64,000 bases of DNA, taken from Coptis chinensis (lineage: Eukaryota; Streptophyta; Magnoliopsida; Ranunculales; Ranunculaceae). Within the stretch, counting starts at the first letter, position 1. Each line of letters opens with the position of its first letter. The notes under the pieces were generated by a model, which worked only from the letters and a program-made list of their open reading frames with translations, searched no databases and was not told the DNA's origin. Positions 23,975 to 36,275 of the stretch are shown here, piece after piece. The stretch lies in the NCBI GenBank assembly GCA_015680905.1, contig CM027381.1, positions 92,405,501 through 92,469,500 of the forward strand. The letters are read 5' to 3'. The position numbers were made by a program, and so were the translations under genes.

Positions 23975-24774
23975 AATTTTACCATCTCTAGCCTTTGAAA
24001 GCTATCCTAATTCTCTTATCTTCAGTTCTTAGACAATTAAAAGTCTTATACAATTAAAAGTCTAAAACTAACACAAGACTGAGAGACTTAGAAATCTTAA
24101 AACTCTATTACTATCTCAATACCTACGAATCTTTATCCAAAAAAAAACTATAAATCACAAACAAACACCGTACTCCACTAATCTCCAAACCTTCTCTCCT
24201 CCAAACAAAGGTATTATTAGAAAACACAACTACTATACATATAATAAATTCTACAATTTATCAAAATATTTTGATAGTTTCTGAATTCTTCTTTTGTATA
24301 TTGCAGGCTATTCTATTATTCCAGTAAAGCAATCGTACAGGTACAACATTTTCCTCTTATTTACAAAATTTATAAAGTAACAGATCATATTAAATTAAGA
24401 AAATTAGCTGATTGATTCTTTCATGTTTGTCAATTGGGAATGTCATTTTTTTATAGACACAGCTAAAGTTCAAGAAGAGAGCAATCTGTTATGTCTCTCT
24501 CACATTAATGTCATGGCTTTTCTATACATGATATGTCAAATACTCCTACTCCCTATCAAACTATATATAACTTATGGTACTACTTTCGCTTGATACATTT
24601 TATCACACATTAATGTAAATTATCATTAGCTAACATTAAAAGTTTGTGTCTTATCGTAAGGGTGTAACCATAATTAGTAAAGTGCATAAATTTAAAGAAC
24701 CATATATTAAATATCATAACTTTACCCTTGATATATATTTTTTTGACATTTATTATTATTAAATATTGCAGGAT

Positions 24775-25236
24775 ATGGATTACGAATATAAATACTCTAC
24801 GTCACAAAAAAAAATGCTTGAGGAAATACTTGATTCACTTCACATAGAAGAAGCAACTTACACCTCAAAATTTGAAGACAATCTACATATATCTCAGGTT
24901 ACCATATTTGATGACTCCAAAACAGAAACCATATCTAGAATTCCATCAACAACAAAAGAAAAGTCTGAAAACTCAGCAGCATGGAGTGCAATCAATTACC
25001 TAAAAGACAAAAACCTTTTTGACATTGAAGACTTCAACTACAAGGAGCTGAATGAAAAACGCCAAGAGATTGAAGAACAACAAAATGAAATCTCAGAACT
25101 ACGTAAACTAATACTATCATTATGGGCGAAAGAAAAACTACAAGAAGAAGAAATGATAAAGCTCCGTCAAGGGATAAAAGACTCGAGGAAGAGGAAGCAA
25201 TATGTTATAGATTTATGCATTGACGAAAATAATTGA
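24775..25236 (+). CDS. Small protein with dsRNA-binding-like fold and coiled coil
   Basis: An open frame of 153 codons begins ATG just after an AG acceptor (24771), suggesting a leader exon upstream (possibly 24308-24342, bounded by AG and GT). Residues about 8-75 look like a degenerate double-stranded-RNA-binding domain: KKMLEEILDSLHIEEATYTS for the first helix and loop, strands, then TTKEKSENSAAWSAINYL, resembling the KKEA.NSAA..AL.YL second helix. Residues about 85-145 are rich in E, K, Q and L with heptad-like spacing (LNEKRQEIEEQQNEISELRK), a likely coiled coil. The end is basic (SRKRKQ) then acidic. No known gene matched. It lies next to a Helitron-like mini-gene on the same strand and could be element-borne. 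Whether it is expressed is unknown. Confidence 0.5.
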   Translation: MDYEYKYSTSQKKMLEEILDSLHIEEATYTSKFEDNLHISQVTIFDDSKTETISRIPSTTKEKSENSAAWSAINYLKDKNLFDIEDFNYKELNEKRQEIEEQQNEISELRKLILSLWAKEKLQEEEMIKLRQGIKDSRKRKQYVIDLCIDENN

Positions 25237-25372
25237 TAATTCATACAACATTTATGATTAATTTATTATTGCAAATAAAATTTGTTTCTTATTTATAGAT
25301 TTATTTTTAATCCGTTTGTACTTATTATTAAATTCGGACTCCTTTTTAGGCTGAAAAATAATTGCAAAGAAA

Positions 25373-25852
25373 ATGGATTATCAAAGTGACAATGAAATTG
25401 ATGGATATTCGTATGTTCACTTTCCAACGCAATATGTTTGGAACAACAATAATAAGGTTTGTGATATTTAATTTTACATATTACATGTTTATTTGTAAAA
25501 AAAATATTCATTAATAACTTCTCAAACATGTTAATATTTTCAATACCTCTTCAATTGTGACTCAAACAATTATTATATTTTCAAATGTTCAGATATGGAA
25601 AAACAAAAATATCATTCCGTCTGGTAGAAACATATACTATATTGAGGAAATTCAAGGTAATAAAATTTATTTTTTAAATTTACAATATGGATTCAAATTT
25701 ATACATTCAATTTTATAGGTACAACAGGTCAGTACAACAACACAAGGACTATCAAGTATCTGTTTGAATACATTAAACAAGGGACAAACAAAGCAACTCT
25801 GAAAATCAATGAGCTATTTGAAAACAAAGAAACAAATGATAAAGGAACATAG
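25373..25852 (+). CDS. Spliced mini-gene with Helitron Rep/helicase-like motifs
   Basis: Three exons (25373-25456, 25593-25656, 25719-25852) have GT/AG borders and keep one frame, giving 93 residues from ATG to TAG. The first exon ends VHFPTQYVWNNNNK and the second begins IWKN; this resembles the FPT.YVW...K.W phrase of Helitron helicases. The third reads RTIKYLFEYIKQGTNKATLKI, like the SIKYLFKYINKGHDRVT phrase of Helitron proteins. In known Helitron proteins the IKYLF phrase comes before the FPT phrase, so the order here is reversed. Catalytic HUH and helicase motifs are absent. Interpretation: a rearranged Helitron fragment or a chance-stabilised small gene. The frame and sites are seen; the family link is by eye and modest. 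Confidence 0.45.
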
Positions 25853-26556
25853 TAAGGAAGAAGGAAGAAAAAAAGGGAGCGACAAAAGAGCAGTACTTCA
25901 AAATAATGCCATCATTTTTTATTTTTTTATTTTTTTAATTGTGATCAATCACATTTTCTACATAGAATTTTCCTTCTCAAAGTTGTTTTGTTTATTTTTC
26001 ATATTTTATTTTATTGGTTTACACCTACTCTTCGGATTCATTTTATGTTTGAGAAAATTAAATAAAAAATTATTACAGGTCAACTACATGGATAGTCTAG
26101 ATGACGATGGAAATTGTAACGAAAGCACAATCATCAAAAGTGAATCTCCACTACAACATTATGCAATTACACTTGCACAGAAAAAAAATTGATATATCTA
26201 TCAAATTAGAGCATAATCGATTGCAATACTACACAATGAAAAAAAATACAATTCTCAAAGAAGACTATATGGGATTATCAAATGTGCAGGAAGATATATT
26301 CTGAAAAGAAGAGATTGATTATGTCGGCAATTATGAATAGGGAATGGGAATAGTTTTTAGAATTAGTTTAGTTATTTTAATATTGTTAGTCAATATTTAT
26401 GTGAACTTGCTTCAAGTATCAACAAATTTATTATATCTCATGATTGTTTAGAAGGACTTTCATCCGCCTAAGCCTCACCTCTGCAACCAGCGATGGCACC
26501 TACGTCAAATTTTCAGTATTTTATACAAATATGAGTTCATGTGAAAATAATATTAC
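25853..26556. other. Very AT-rich spacer, no gene assigned
   Basis: Contains T-rich runs around 25915-26060. The plus-strand frame at 25809-26192 is explained by low-complexity sequence and is not supported as a gene. Confidence 0.45.
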
Positions 26557-27473
26557 CTCAAGATCCTCGAAAGTTAAGCGCCTGTTTTGGAATTGTGCCT
26601 CCTGCCTCTTTAACACATACTCAGCCCAGACACGCTGAAAATCTACAAATTCACTTTCCAATGGCTGTCGAGAAATATGACAGGATATTAGTATATATGA
26701 ATATTAATATACAGGTTTCAACTTTAGATACGCATAAAATTGTGAATTAGGGGCTCCAAGAAATACCAGTATGTAACGATAGATATTCAGGATGAACTGG
26801 TCCTCTTCATGACTCATACCACTTCGGAAATGGTTACTCCAACATCTGTTTGTTGGTTGTATCTGAGGTCCCTTTGTGGAATTAATATGTGACCCATTCA
26901 CAGCATACCCAGTCCTCCAATTTCTTTTGGTGTATAGAAGATGACAGGAGGGAACCTACATAACAAATTATTAATTAGGACCTACCTAAAAATGAAAGAA
27001 ATTCAATTGGTAAGAAGGTAACCATATTTCCTACCTGCTAGGCATCTTTGAATTCAATACAATTTTAATACGTGTTTGGATTTTATTTCCACATTTGACC
27101 ACCAAATCTAATAGTTCTTTTGCACGCATTAAATTGCCTCATGAAAGTATGTCATAAGACCTAAAAGGCAATCAAAAGTACTTGAGTCTCTGTGATATCT
27201 CAAATTCTACATCTACAAATAAAATAAGAAAGAAAATACAAGAAAAGAAAACTGAAAATTAAATGAAAACCAAAGGTAACAATGTTACCTATGAGAGTTG
27301 TATTCCATTTATTGACGATCTTTGTAAATGTTGTTGACCCTGACAACATAAGAATCTGCCTGACATGATTTTCAAATACTTTCATGTGTTCATCATCAAT
27401 TATTAAATGGGCCACTGGAGTACGCTCTTTTGTCTGCTCATTCTGCAAGTTCCAAACCCCATCTTTTGTGTTG
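26557..27473 (-). pseudogene. PRP8: PRP8 splicing-factor fragment, four exons
   Basis: Prp8 is the core scaffold of the spliceosome and extremely conserved. Minus-strand exons in order: 27289-27473 ([18 protein letters not shown], then [17 protein letters not shown] and [18 protein letters not shown]); 27035-27160 (GLMTYFHEA, then [19 protein letters not shown]); 26767-26955 (FPPVIFYTPKEIGGLGML, RDLRYNQQTDVGVT, SGMSHEEDQ); 26557-26664 ([20 protein letters not shown]). All have GT/AG sites. There is a frameshift in the second, and a TGA in place of the serine after GLGML plus a one-base loss after DVGVT in the third. The full protein is over 2300 residues; about 200 are represented, from the central part. 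No flanking exons were found. Retained introns point to DNA-level duplication. Confidence 0.93.
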
Positions 27474-28731
27474 CTGAAAATGTGTTTGTGGTTGGGGATA
27501 AATCTCATAGTGGGTCTAAGTTAATTTATTCGTTGCTCCATGATCTGCATTACAAGATGAGGGAGGCCGGTTGGGTATGTACCAAACCAACACTTTTGAA
27601 AAAGACAACCAGAGTGGAAGAATAATCAACACTTCGTAACATGGGAATATGAGTGACAACTACTTCATGTTCCGATAATGTATGATGGGACCATCTACCT
27701 AAATACAATCAAACAATCGAGGCATGTGTTCACCGGGGTTCCATGGTACATTCTCAACAAGAAAACAGGTCAAATTCAAAAAGGATAACTGGATAACCAT
27801 ATGACAATTGGAGATTTTTGAGGGGCAGAAGAGAGGACACCACAAGTTCCGAACTAAGTGAGTGTGTAATAAAAACTCAAAATGCTTGGAGAAGGGACAT
27901 AGCTATCTAAACTTGTAACAAGTGAGGCACGACAAAGAAAGGCATTGTCCACATGCAAAAGATGTAAGATATTATCGATTTATGACATTTATGTCGTTTG
28001 TCAACGATGGGTTCGAATCAAAATCGAAATTGAACAAAAACAGAGAACATATCGCATTTCAAAAATGGTACGAAGCAAAACAGAACAATGAACAAACTAA
28101 AAACATTTTCTTTCATAGATAAAACCCTACGCTGAACAACCTTACATCAAGCTACCATTGAATGAGAAAGAACTACATATTCAATTTCAAACAATTGGAG
28201 TTCAAACACAATTTTTACAAATTTATTGTACCTTGATGTTTTAATGACTTCCACCCTACTTAAGAGTATGTACTAGGCGGACTCTTTGCAACTCATTTGC
28301 CAAAAAAAAAAAAACTCCACCAATCTCCTTACTTAAGTTAAAGTCTCCGATCTTGGGGTGTGGGAGTTCTTAGGAATCGCGGGCAATCCACATGAAAAGA
28401 TGAAGGATTTCTTTGTGTCGTTCCAAAATCAAAAACAGGAGATGCCAAAGACGACAATAAAATTACTCTTTAGTGAGGTTTTTTATTTTCCTACAGCTAT
28501 AGCTGGGTGACTCTGGAGCTTCTGGTCGAGCTTCTTCTTTATAGTCCACAGACAGGAAGAAAATCCCACCCTTTTCTGTAACTTAATTTGAATATAAGTT
28601 GACGTGACGATACAAATACCCGCTTAAAATTTGAATATAAAATATGTTGGGCCTAGGCCCAATAGTACACGTAGAACTAAAACTAATGTGAGACATTTCC
28701 CTTCTTACTAAAAATGACAGAGTTTACTGAC
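27474..28731. other. Intergenic, no gene seen
   Basis: No further PRP8 exon or other family recognised on either strand. Confidence 0.45.
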
Positions 28732-28734
28732 TAA

Positions 28735-31442
28735 GGGCCTATTTGTTTTTTTGGTTTAAGTTATAAGAGGGTATTATAAGACATGGTCTTATAAGAGGGT
28801 CTTATAAGTGGGTCTTATCAACTGGTTTGTTTTTTATTTTAAGTTCCTCTTATAAGTACTTGCAGAAAAAGAAAAAACAAACATACAACATATTATAGAT
28901 GGTTATTTGACAAATATAACCCTGCTTTACATACCATTACATAGCACCAATTCACGTCTAATTTCATAACCACTTAAATGATAATGCATTGTCATATGCA
29001 TAACTAATTAAATATCACATTACAACATAATAAAAAAAATAGACCGAGTATGTTTTAAGACATCCCCACCAAGTTAAACTCCCATGCTAACCAATCCCGT
29101 GAGAAAAATATTCTTATCCTCCATATCCTCCAATTCAACTAAGGCTTTCCTAAACTCCTTATTTGCAGCAAGTTTCACCATTGCACCCATATACACATCC
29201 ATAGTCATCTGCTCATTTTCTTTTGGATAATTCAGAATACCCATACTTATAAACATAGAATAGGACTCCATGTTCTTCTTCACTTCAATCCTTTCAAGCT
29301 CCATATGTGTCACTAGATTCTTCACCACACCAATTAACTCTTGCACACTATCAGATTCCTCTTCATCAACTACCTTCTTCCTCTTCTTTTTTGAACCATC
29401 ACTAGCAACACTGCTAGTTCCACCTTGTTCAAAGTGGGGGGTGCTAGGTTGTGCGCTAACAGGAGGAGTATTGATGTGTACATTATCCCAATAGGAATCG
29501 GAGTTACCTCCACATCCGACCTGAATTGGAATGGTATCATCATTCACCATATTTGAATCATCGTCATCAATCACCATGTGATCATCCGGCAACCCAACCT
29601 CCCCAAGAGCATAAGCAAAGATCCCCCCCGCCAAAAAGTGCCCTCAAACAACTTGTACAACTCTTCTCATTACTCGGAGGCTTCTTCTTATAGATTATTG
29701 CGGTTCGGGTTCCTCTATATTAATTTGGACCAAACAAAATAATTCAATAACATAATTAACACAAAAATAAAACAAATTTGAATTACTACAAAACAAATTA
29801 TGCAATATAATAGCACTTGCCTCAAGAACATCACCCAAACTTCTTCCTCGCCAATTAATACTCCCAAGTGCAAAATTGATTCCTCCACCACTCTTGCCAA
29901 CACAATTCCTCCAAGCCACATACTTCTTTTTTCTCACAAGATCCCACCTATTTTTTAAAGCCTTTTGCTCTTGTCATTCAAGGTAAACTTTTCATTCAAG
30001 GTATCATTTACATTAATAGGTTTTAGGGATGAACCTTGGTAACCCTCTTTTCAGAACTTCTTCCAAACACAAGTCTAGGAAAGCTTGAGCTAATCCGGGG
30101 ACATTGGTAAATACATGGTGAACCTTGGCTGCGCTTACTCTCAAGATTACCCTCAAGATTGCCCTCGATTATGCATTGTCGACATTATTAGCCATGATAT
30201 ATATGTTCTAATGTAAACAAGCAAGTACCTTAAAAAAAAAGAAAAAAGAAAAACAGTTCATTATAAATTATTTAAGCACTTAGAAAATAATATGCTTTAT
30301 TGAAATTCCCCATCGCGATATTTTTTGTAACTGGATATGAGAGTCCTATGTGTTTCTCAGAATGGTTGGGACTTGGGGAATACCAGTGTAACACAATGTC
30401 GAAAGATGTTGGCCAACTCAAATTTCAAATGGGTTAAGGTGTCTCTCAGAGTCAAAACTTGCGAATCAACATGGGAGAATATCGTAGAGCACTATGTTAA
30501 GTTGTTAACATAGATAGTTGAGTACTACACAAAAGTATTCTCACAGAACGAAAGATAATGACACAAAAGTTCTCTATGGTCCTAAGAAAATGGATTAGTA
30601 TATCAGATAATCCGAAACCCCATCATTCATTCAAGTCACGAAAATGATTTTTGAGTAGACTCATCTAATTTTCACAGTATGGTGTGAACCGTGTGACCAC
30701 TGTAAGCACGCCAATTATTATTTACTAAAGATGATCATAATGGATTTTAACACATCTTAGTACATATGTATAAAAGGTTCCTATGTAATAAGAGTGTTCC
30801 CAAAACTAGTCACAACCAATAAGAGTGTTCGACTCAAATTATTAGAAGAAAAAAAAACCTCGATTCACAACTACATGAAAACACAAGCAAAACTGCTGAA
30901 GCACATTGTCCAGTGACTCCCTAATACCAGTATAAATCAATAGAACCAACAAGTGTACTTCTTTTGGACATGCTATTTTACAAGTCACTACTCACAATTC
31001 CTCACTAAGATGAAAGAAAGAAAGGTAGTAGCAGTTGGATCGACATACCAACACAAGAATCGGTTGGATCGAGCAACAAAGAAAGAGCAAAAGTCAAAGT
31101 CGAAAGTCGAGTGGAGCGGAGCGGCGGAAAGATGCCAAAAGCAGAGTTGAAGAAAATGGAGGCAAAGAAGAAATGAAAAAGAGAAGGCAGAAGAGAGAAC
31201 GAGGGTTTAGGGGTAGTGTGCTTGGGGCGTTTATGTCTTTTTCCAGCTTACAAGACTTACATAATTGTAGTAGATCCAATTTTGGTACTTATAGAAATCA
31301 TGCATCTTATAAGACATTTATAGTAGAATGCCTCTTATAAGAGGCAAAAAACAAACCAAAAAAATGTCCAAAATCACTGGTCCACATCTTATAAGAGGTT
31401 ATAAGACATCAATGTCTTATAAGAGGCAAAAACAAATGGCCC
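28735..31442. mobile_element. PIF/Harbinger-type DNA transposon, non-autonomous
   Basis: Left end GGGCCTATTTGTTTTTTTGG and right end ...AAAAACAAATGGCCC are inverted repeats in the style of plant Harbinger elements. They are flanked by TAA on both sides (28732-28734 and 31444-31446; the flanks can also be read as 4-bp CTAA). Both ends are full of CTTATAAGAGG-like motifs in both orientations, probable subterminal binding repeats. Inside, the minus strand carries a Myb/SANT-type ORF1; the DDE transposase gene was not found. So it would rely on transposase in trans. Confidence 0.82.
29074..30198 (-). pseudogene. Harbinger ORF1, Myb/SANT-like DNA-binding protein
   Basis: In PIF/Harbinger elements a Myb-like ORF1 protein helps bring the transposase to the ends and nucleus. 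From about 30198 downward the minus strand reads MANNVDNA, then VPGLAQAFLDLCLEEVLKR, then KNRWDLVRKKKYVAWRNCVG and SGGGINFALGSINW. This fits the plant Myb/SANT-like domain found in L10-interacting MYB proteins. After an intron-like gap comes a 186-codon frame (29074-29634), acidic then with a nuclear-type signal KKKRKK at its middle and a helical C-terminal part (ELIGVVKNLVTHMELERIE). Stops and a frame change break the N-terminal half, so it is probably not functional as it stands. Confidence 0.75.
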
Positions 31443-33401
31443 CTAAGCTCTCGGAGTGAGACTCTGATTGTGAGATGGGGGTTTGAGGTTGCTGCTACTG
31501 CTCCTTTGTTTGAGAATAGTTTAAAAAAGAAGAGAGCATTGGGGCATTGGATGTTTTTAGTCTTTTGTGGAGTTTGTTTGTTTATGGGTGTTTTGAAGTT
31601 TTGTGCTAATGGTTGGTTTAGATCTGCTGTTGAAAGAGCTGGAGGATCTTCTCAGATAAATTTATATATTTTAACGTAAAAGGATTTATGGTTGGTTTTT
31701 ATTTGTGTTCTCTCTTTTTCTTATTATTGATATGATAATGTTCATATAGGCGTTTATGAAATATTGACATGTTCGTGGATAGCTAATGGGGTTTTGTTTA
31801 GGTGTAAGAATCAAATCCTTTTCTTTGTTGAGTATTTTCTGGATTGTGTGGGTTATTGGTTTAATGAAGATATCAAATAGGCTTATGTTGATCTTTGAAG
31901 CTTCAGAGCATGTCATAGATTTGATTAATCAGATATTATCCATTTTTATAACCAGTGTTTCTCTTCTGATTGTTTGCATTTCGGTACCAATTTCATTTGA
32001 AAACCTGGATGAATTTGAAATTATTTGAAAATTTAGACAACTCAGTTTGCTTCCTTTAAAATCAATGTATGATGATTAGGTTCAAATGCTTATGCATCAA
32101 GGTATAATAACTCTCTTTCTTTCTCTTGGTGTTTAAATATTTGAATATTTGGATAAAAATGATTGCTTTTTGTTGTGGGTTTGAGTTGTTAGCTACATTT
32201 GGATAGAAATGAGGAGACCCGTATTAAATCTAGATGTATTATGAGCTTTGGAACTATTTTTAGATTTTAAAGTTGATTGGGCATGTGATATTGTTACTTT
32301 GATTTTGAAGTTGTTATTATAGGAAAACTTAAATTGGACTTTTAGTAACACAACTTAAAGTTAAAAGGACTATAAGTTACTCTCTATAACAACGCCTGAT
32401 GTTGCACTAGCCCAGCATGTATCTCTTCTGTTTGACATTGCAATTAGGTCTGTAGTAAACTTCATTAGCTGTTTGTCTATGTTCAAGGACTCCTGCCACA
32501 CCTAGGAGCATTACTTGGCTATGTTTGATTTTCATTTATATTGCATTGGGTCCGTACCGAATTTTACCACTGTGTACTTTCCTTTGAAAACAAAACCACA
32601 GTAAACTGCCTTTCTTCCATATTTTGAGATTCATCTTTGTAAGTCCATACTTGATCCTATGCTATATGGCTCAAAGCAACACAAGAATTCTCAGGTATGG
32701 CCTGTACTTTAAACAATTGTTCTTATCTGGGGGATATGAAGATTGATGGGTCTTGGAAACTCATTATCTTGGCCGATGAGCTTTGAAAGTACTGTATTGT
32801 GGTTGCAAAATTTCCTAAACCTTGCTATGAGTGGATGCAGTAGGGGTTTAGAAGCCGATTGGTTTAAACTTGCTTCTTTTGTTTGGGGACTGTTTTCTTG
32901 GTAGTTTCGATTGGAGGAGTTATAGTGCAATTTGATGATTTGAGCTGCTTTGGCATTTCGGATTTGTTGTTTAAGTATGGGTAGTAAGTTAATTCTTCAA
33001 GGCTAGAGTTCGAGATCGGATCCTTGAATTGATCGAAGCAACAAAGGGTATTTGATTGAACCTGTAATTTCCAATAACTTCTCTGATTGGAAAGATGGAA
33101 GCTTGAGATGTAGCAGAAACGAAATTGAAAGAGCTAGATGCTTGCAAGGATCACTGCAGGCGTAGATGGCGGCAATTGTGAACTTGGTCCTCCAGTTGTG
33201 GGATTAGTGGCCCACAACCTACTACAATAAGCACGTCTCACTTTTTTGGCAAGACAATCTGACGTGATTTAACCAACTAGGACTCTAAAAGTCTAAAAGG
33301 CTTTAATATAAAATTGCTCAGTTTGTTGGTTGTTGTGCCATCTGCTAAACCTTAGATTGGGGTGATAGAACTCTCACCTCATTTTATCTGAACAAGGTAA
33401 C
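31443..33401. other. Intergenic, no gene assigned
   Basis: A plus-strand frame at 31470-31679 begins MRWGFEVAATAP and contains one hydrophobic segment (HWMFLVFCGVCLFMGVLKF). It could be the first exon of a type II membrane protein, but no donor site or family supports it. The rest is unremarkable. Confidence 0.4.
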
Positions 33402-34084
33402 ATGCCTAAGGCTAAAGACCCCATGTGGAATCATGTTGCAGAAGTTGGATCAAAGTTGAAGTGTAATTTCTGCAAAGAGGAGTACAATTGTTCAATTACA
33501 AGAATAGGGAGAGTTGTAAGCAAGGATTTACATCCATGTAAATCTGCACCTGAATCTGTAATGCAATTTGCAAGAGCATCAGTGGAAGCACTTTCTAGAA
33601 AAAAAGCTAAGTTCCATTGACACGCCTACGAAGAGTCTGACATGGCGAATTTTCAAAAATTGAAGTATATCACATACAATACATGTCCAATTGTGTCCCA
33701 CACGGATTATTTTCAAAATATGGTGTCCATATTGCATAGGAAAAAAGGGAAGGAAAAGCATTGATGAATATATGAGGTCATCAGTCGAAAGCCACTCTTC
33801 ACTTGCTGGTGGTTCAAGTTCACATTCTCAAGTTCCTAGGGCCGGTGGTCAACAACAAACATTAAATTGTGTGTTTAGGAAAAAAGAAAAAGATAAGGCA
33901 GACCTTGAAATATCGAATGATTATTGTTAATGGTATAGCATTCAATGTTTTAAGGTCTCCAGAATTTGTAATTGCAATGCAAGCTGTTGCAGATTTTGGG
34001 CGTGGGTGTGTGCCTCCAAGTAGTGAAGCTGTTAAAACTAAGCAGGTGGGTGGGTGCACTGAAGGAAGAAGCATCCGATTGTAG
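33402..34084 (+). pseudogene. hAT transposase N-terminal fragment (BED finger)
   Basis: The BED zinc finger of plant hAT transposases binds element ends. The first frame, from 33402, reads DPMWNHVAEVGSKLKCNFC, then KEEYNCSITRI and DLHPCKSAPESV, with the CxxC of the BED finger present. After a break, 33760-34084 reads KSIDEYMRSSVESHSSLAGG, KKEKDKADLEI and, one frame over, GIAFNVLRSPEFVIAM and VADFGRGCVPPSSEAVKT. This is the conserved region before the catalytic core. The DDE core and the C-terminal dimerisation domain were not seen, so it is a truncated copy with at least two frame changes. Element termini were not identified. Confidence 0.85.
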
Positions 34085-36024
34085 GCAAGACACCAGAAAT
34101 AGATCTCATATAAGTCCTGTTGGTAGCTTCTTCAGTGGGAACGGTGTTCTTATGTTCGGAATCTACCGAAGGAGAAGTGAAGGATGCAAAATTTATTTTT
34201 AAATTTTAAAAAGAAAAGAATAAATAAACACGTGGGTAGGGAAAATGTCGTGCAAATAATTGCCAACAACACTTCAAATTATACAGCTGCGGGAAATACT
34301 GTGGAAAGATATTAAAAGTGGCATGGTGTCCACAGATTTTGGTTTGTCTTTATCTTTATACCCATAGAAATTCCACTTTCACTTGATGAGTTAATTTTGA
34401 TTTGTAATGCTATTATGTTTATATTTATTTATTTCCATGATCCATCTCTCTGTCTCAAACACGCACATGTGAGGGTGCCGTTCGGATAGGGACCCGAGGG
34501 ATGAGCTCCTTAAAAGGTTAAAACATTTGTTTTGTTTCAGTTCTAGGCTAGCATATTGAAATTAATATAGCATTGAGCATAAATAACTCGATTTAGGTCA
34601 TTGCAGCCTGGGCTTATCATCCGGTGTGTATGTTCTTGCCTGGAATTGGGATCTTTAATATTGTAGCCAAGGCAGTTGAGCCTAGAGTTCTTCTTTAGGT
34701 TTGCTGTTGTTTTTCCAGAATTTTGAAGTTTTGCATTAGATATTTGGTTGGTTAGTTGCATTTTCCCCCATGTTGAATTCTCACAAGTTTCTCCTCACAG
34801 ATGATTTTTAGTATATCGGTATATCCAAATAGAACAAGCTAAGCTATATTGGATTATATTCCAAATTTTAATATTTGCATTCTTTTTGTGTAACGTATTA
34901 GTGTTTGGCCCTGTCATTTTTTCGTTGGACTGATACTTTTACTGCATATAAACCTGGTGTAGCTTCTAATTGGTACCTGCCAAATGCACATGATGGCTGT
35001 GTGAGGCAAAGTGACTGGAGGGATGAATAAGATGAGCTTGATTCCACAAACAATGGATGTAAACAATGTAAATATCCATCAACACATTTTCATTCACATT
35101 TGAATTCAATGGATGTAAACAATGTATTAGATTTTGGCGATGAATACAATCTCATCACAGAAATATTTTTGCTCTTTGATAACATAGATTTTGACTTCTC
35201 CTTCATCATGCTAGAAAGAGATTTATATATCTACTCATTTCAGCACTACTTTTGCTTTACTTGATTATAAAGATTGATTTACTAACTGATATTTGTGGAT
35301 ACTGTTAACAGGTATTATTGATCTGAATGTAACTGAAGGTTCAAGTATACGAACTTAGCTACACGAAAGAAACTCAATTTCATGTATAGACCATGAATCT
35401 GAGTCCAAGGTAATTTAACACTGCGGAAGCAATTCTGATAAAGTTGACATGATCGAAGGTATGATTTCCATCTCTGGCGAACAGTTACTTTTTTTTATTC
35501 GAAAGAAGGATGGATTTGATCCATATAGTGAAACCACGTGCCCGTTTAAAACTGTTATAGTTATTAATAAAATATTTCAGCTTGATATATATGTAGTGTT
35601 TGTAGTTTCTAAAATGGATGTAAGATCATCCATCAATAAACTTCAATCCTTATCTAATTTGAATATATATACTTCTGTATATGCTTTAATGTGAATGCAA
35701 ACACTATGATTGATAGTAATAACCTATTGGAACTGAGGCAGTATTCACCTACTTCAGGTTACAGCTTAAGAAAACAATATAATTTCTCTATAACTTTTGA
35801 CCACGATATAAAATTGCAATATTATTAAATCAAGTAGATTATGGAATCAATCCTTTCAATGTTGGGTCGTATACTCTGTAATACATATGTGCTTACATTG
35901 GTTGTCCTTACAAATATACACTGTTGTAGCATTACAAAATAAGTTCACATACAGTACAGAAGAGCATGTATATATGTGGACATTGTGGAACATAAAAAAT
36001 GCTTCAGCATCAAAACAATTATAC
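34085..36024. other. Intergenic, no gene assigned
   Basis: Possible eroded extension of the hAT copy near 34950-35060, without supporting motif. Otherwise AT-rich, nothing recognised. Confidence 0.4.
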
Positions 36025-36140
36025 CTGACAGGCTTTCTGTTTTCTCAGTCAATTTATCCACTTTCATCTGCCGGATCCTAATCATAACCTTCTTCTTCTT
36101 CTTCTTCTTTGTAGGATCAAAGGAAGCAAGCTCCAACAAA
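36025..36140 (-). pseudogene. eIF2-beta N-terminal exon fragment
   Basis: eIF2-beta is a subunit of the translation initiation factor that delivers initiator tRNA. The minus strand reads LASFDPTKKKKKKKVMI, then after a one-base shift the DPADES-like segment, then VDKLTEKTESLS, ending at a GT donor (36024-36023). The plant eIF2-beta N-terminus has FDPTKKKKKKKVVIQDPAD followed by VDKLAEKTE, including the lysine block that binds eIF5 and eIF2B. Only this exon is present and it is frame-shifted. Confidence 0.78.
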
Positions 36141-36275
36141 GTGAATTGGTAAAAATATGTTAGTAAGATCGATAACATACCGAAGAGCAATGATCCTGAA
36201 TGTTATTGTGATCATTGCTCTATCAATTCACTTCAGTATGTTCCTTTAATAATATCAAAATATTAGTTGTGATCA

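Noticed and set aside
25809-26192. 127-codon plus-strand frame with long hydrophobic stretches
   Set aside because: It is produced by T-rich low-complexity DNA encoding F, L and I; no family, splice or codon signal supports it.
27407-27625. Plus-strand 72-codon frame over the PRP8 region
   Set aside because: It is the antisense shadow of a PRP8 exon; the remaining part has no recognised similarity.
31470-31679. Possible first exon of a type II membrane protein
   Set aside because: One hydrophobic segment only, no donor site at the end of the similarity-like part and no recognised family.
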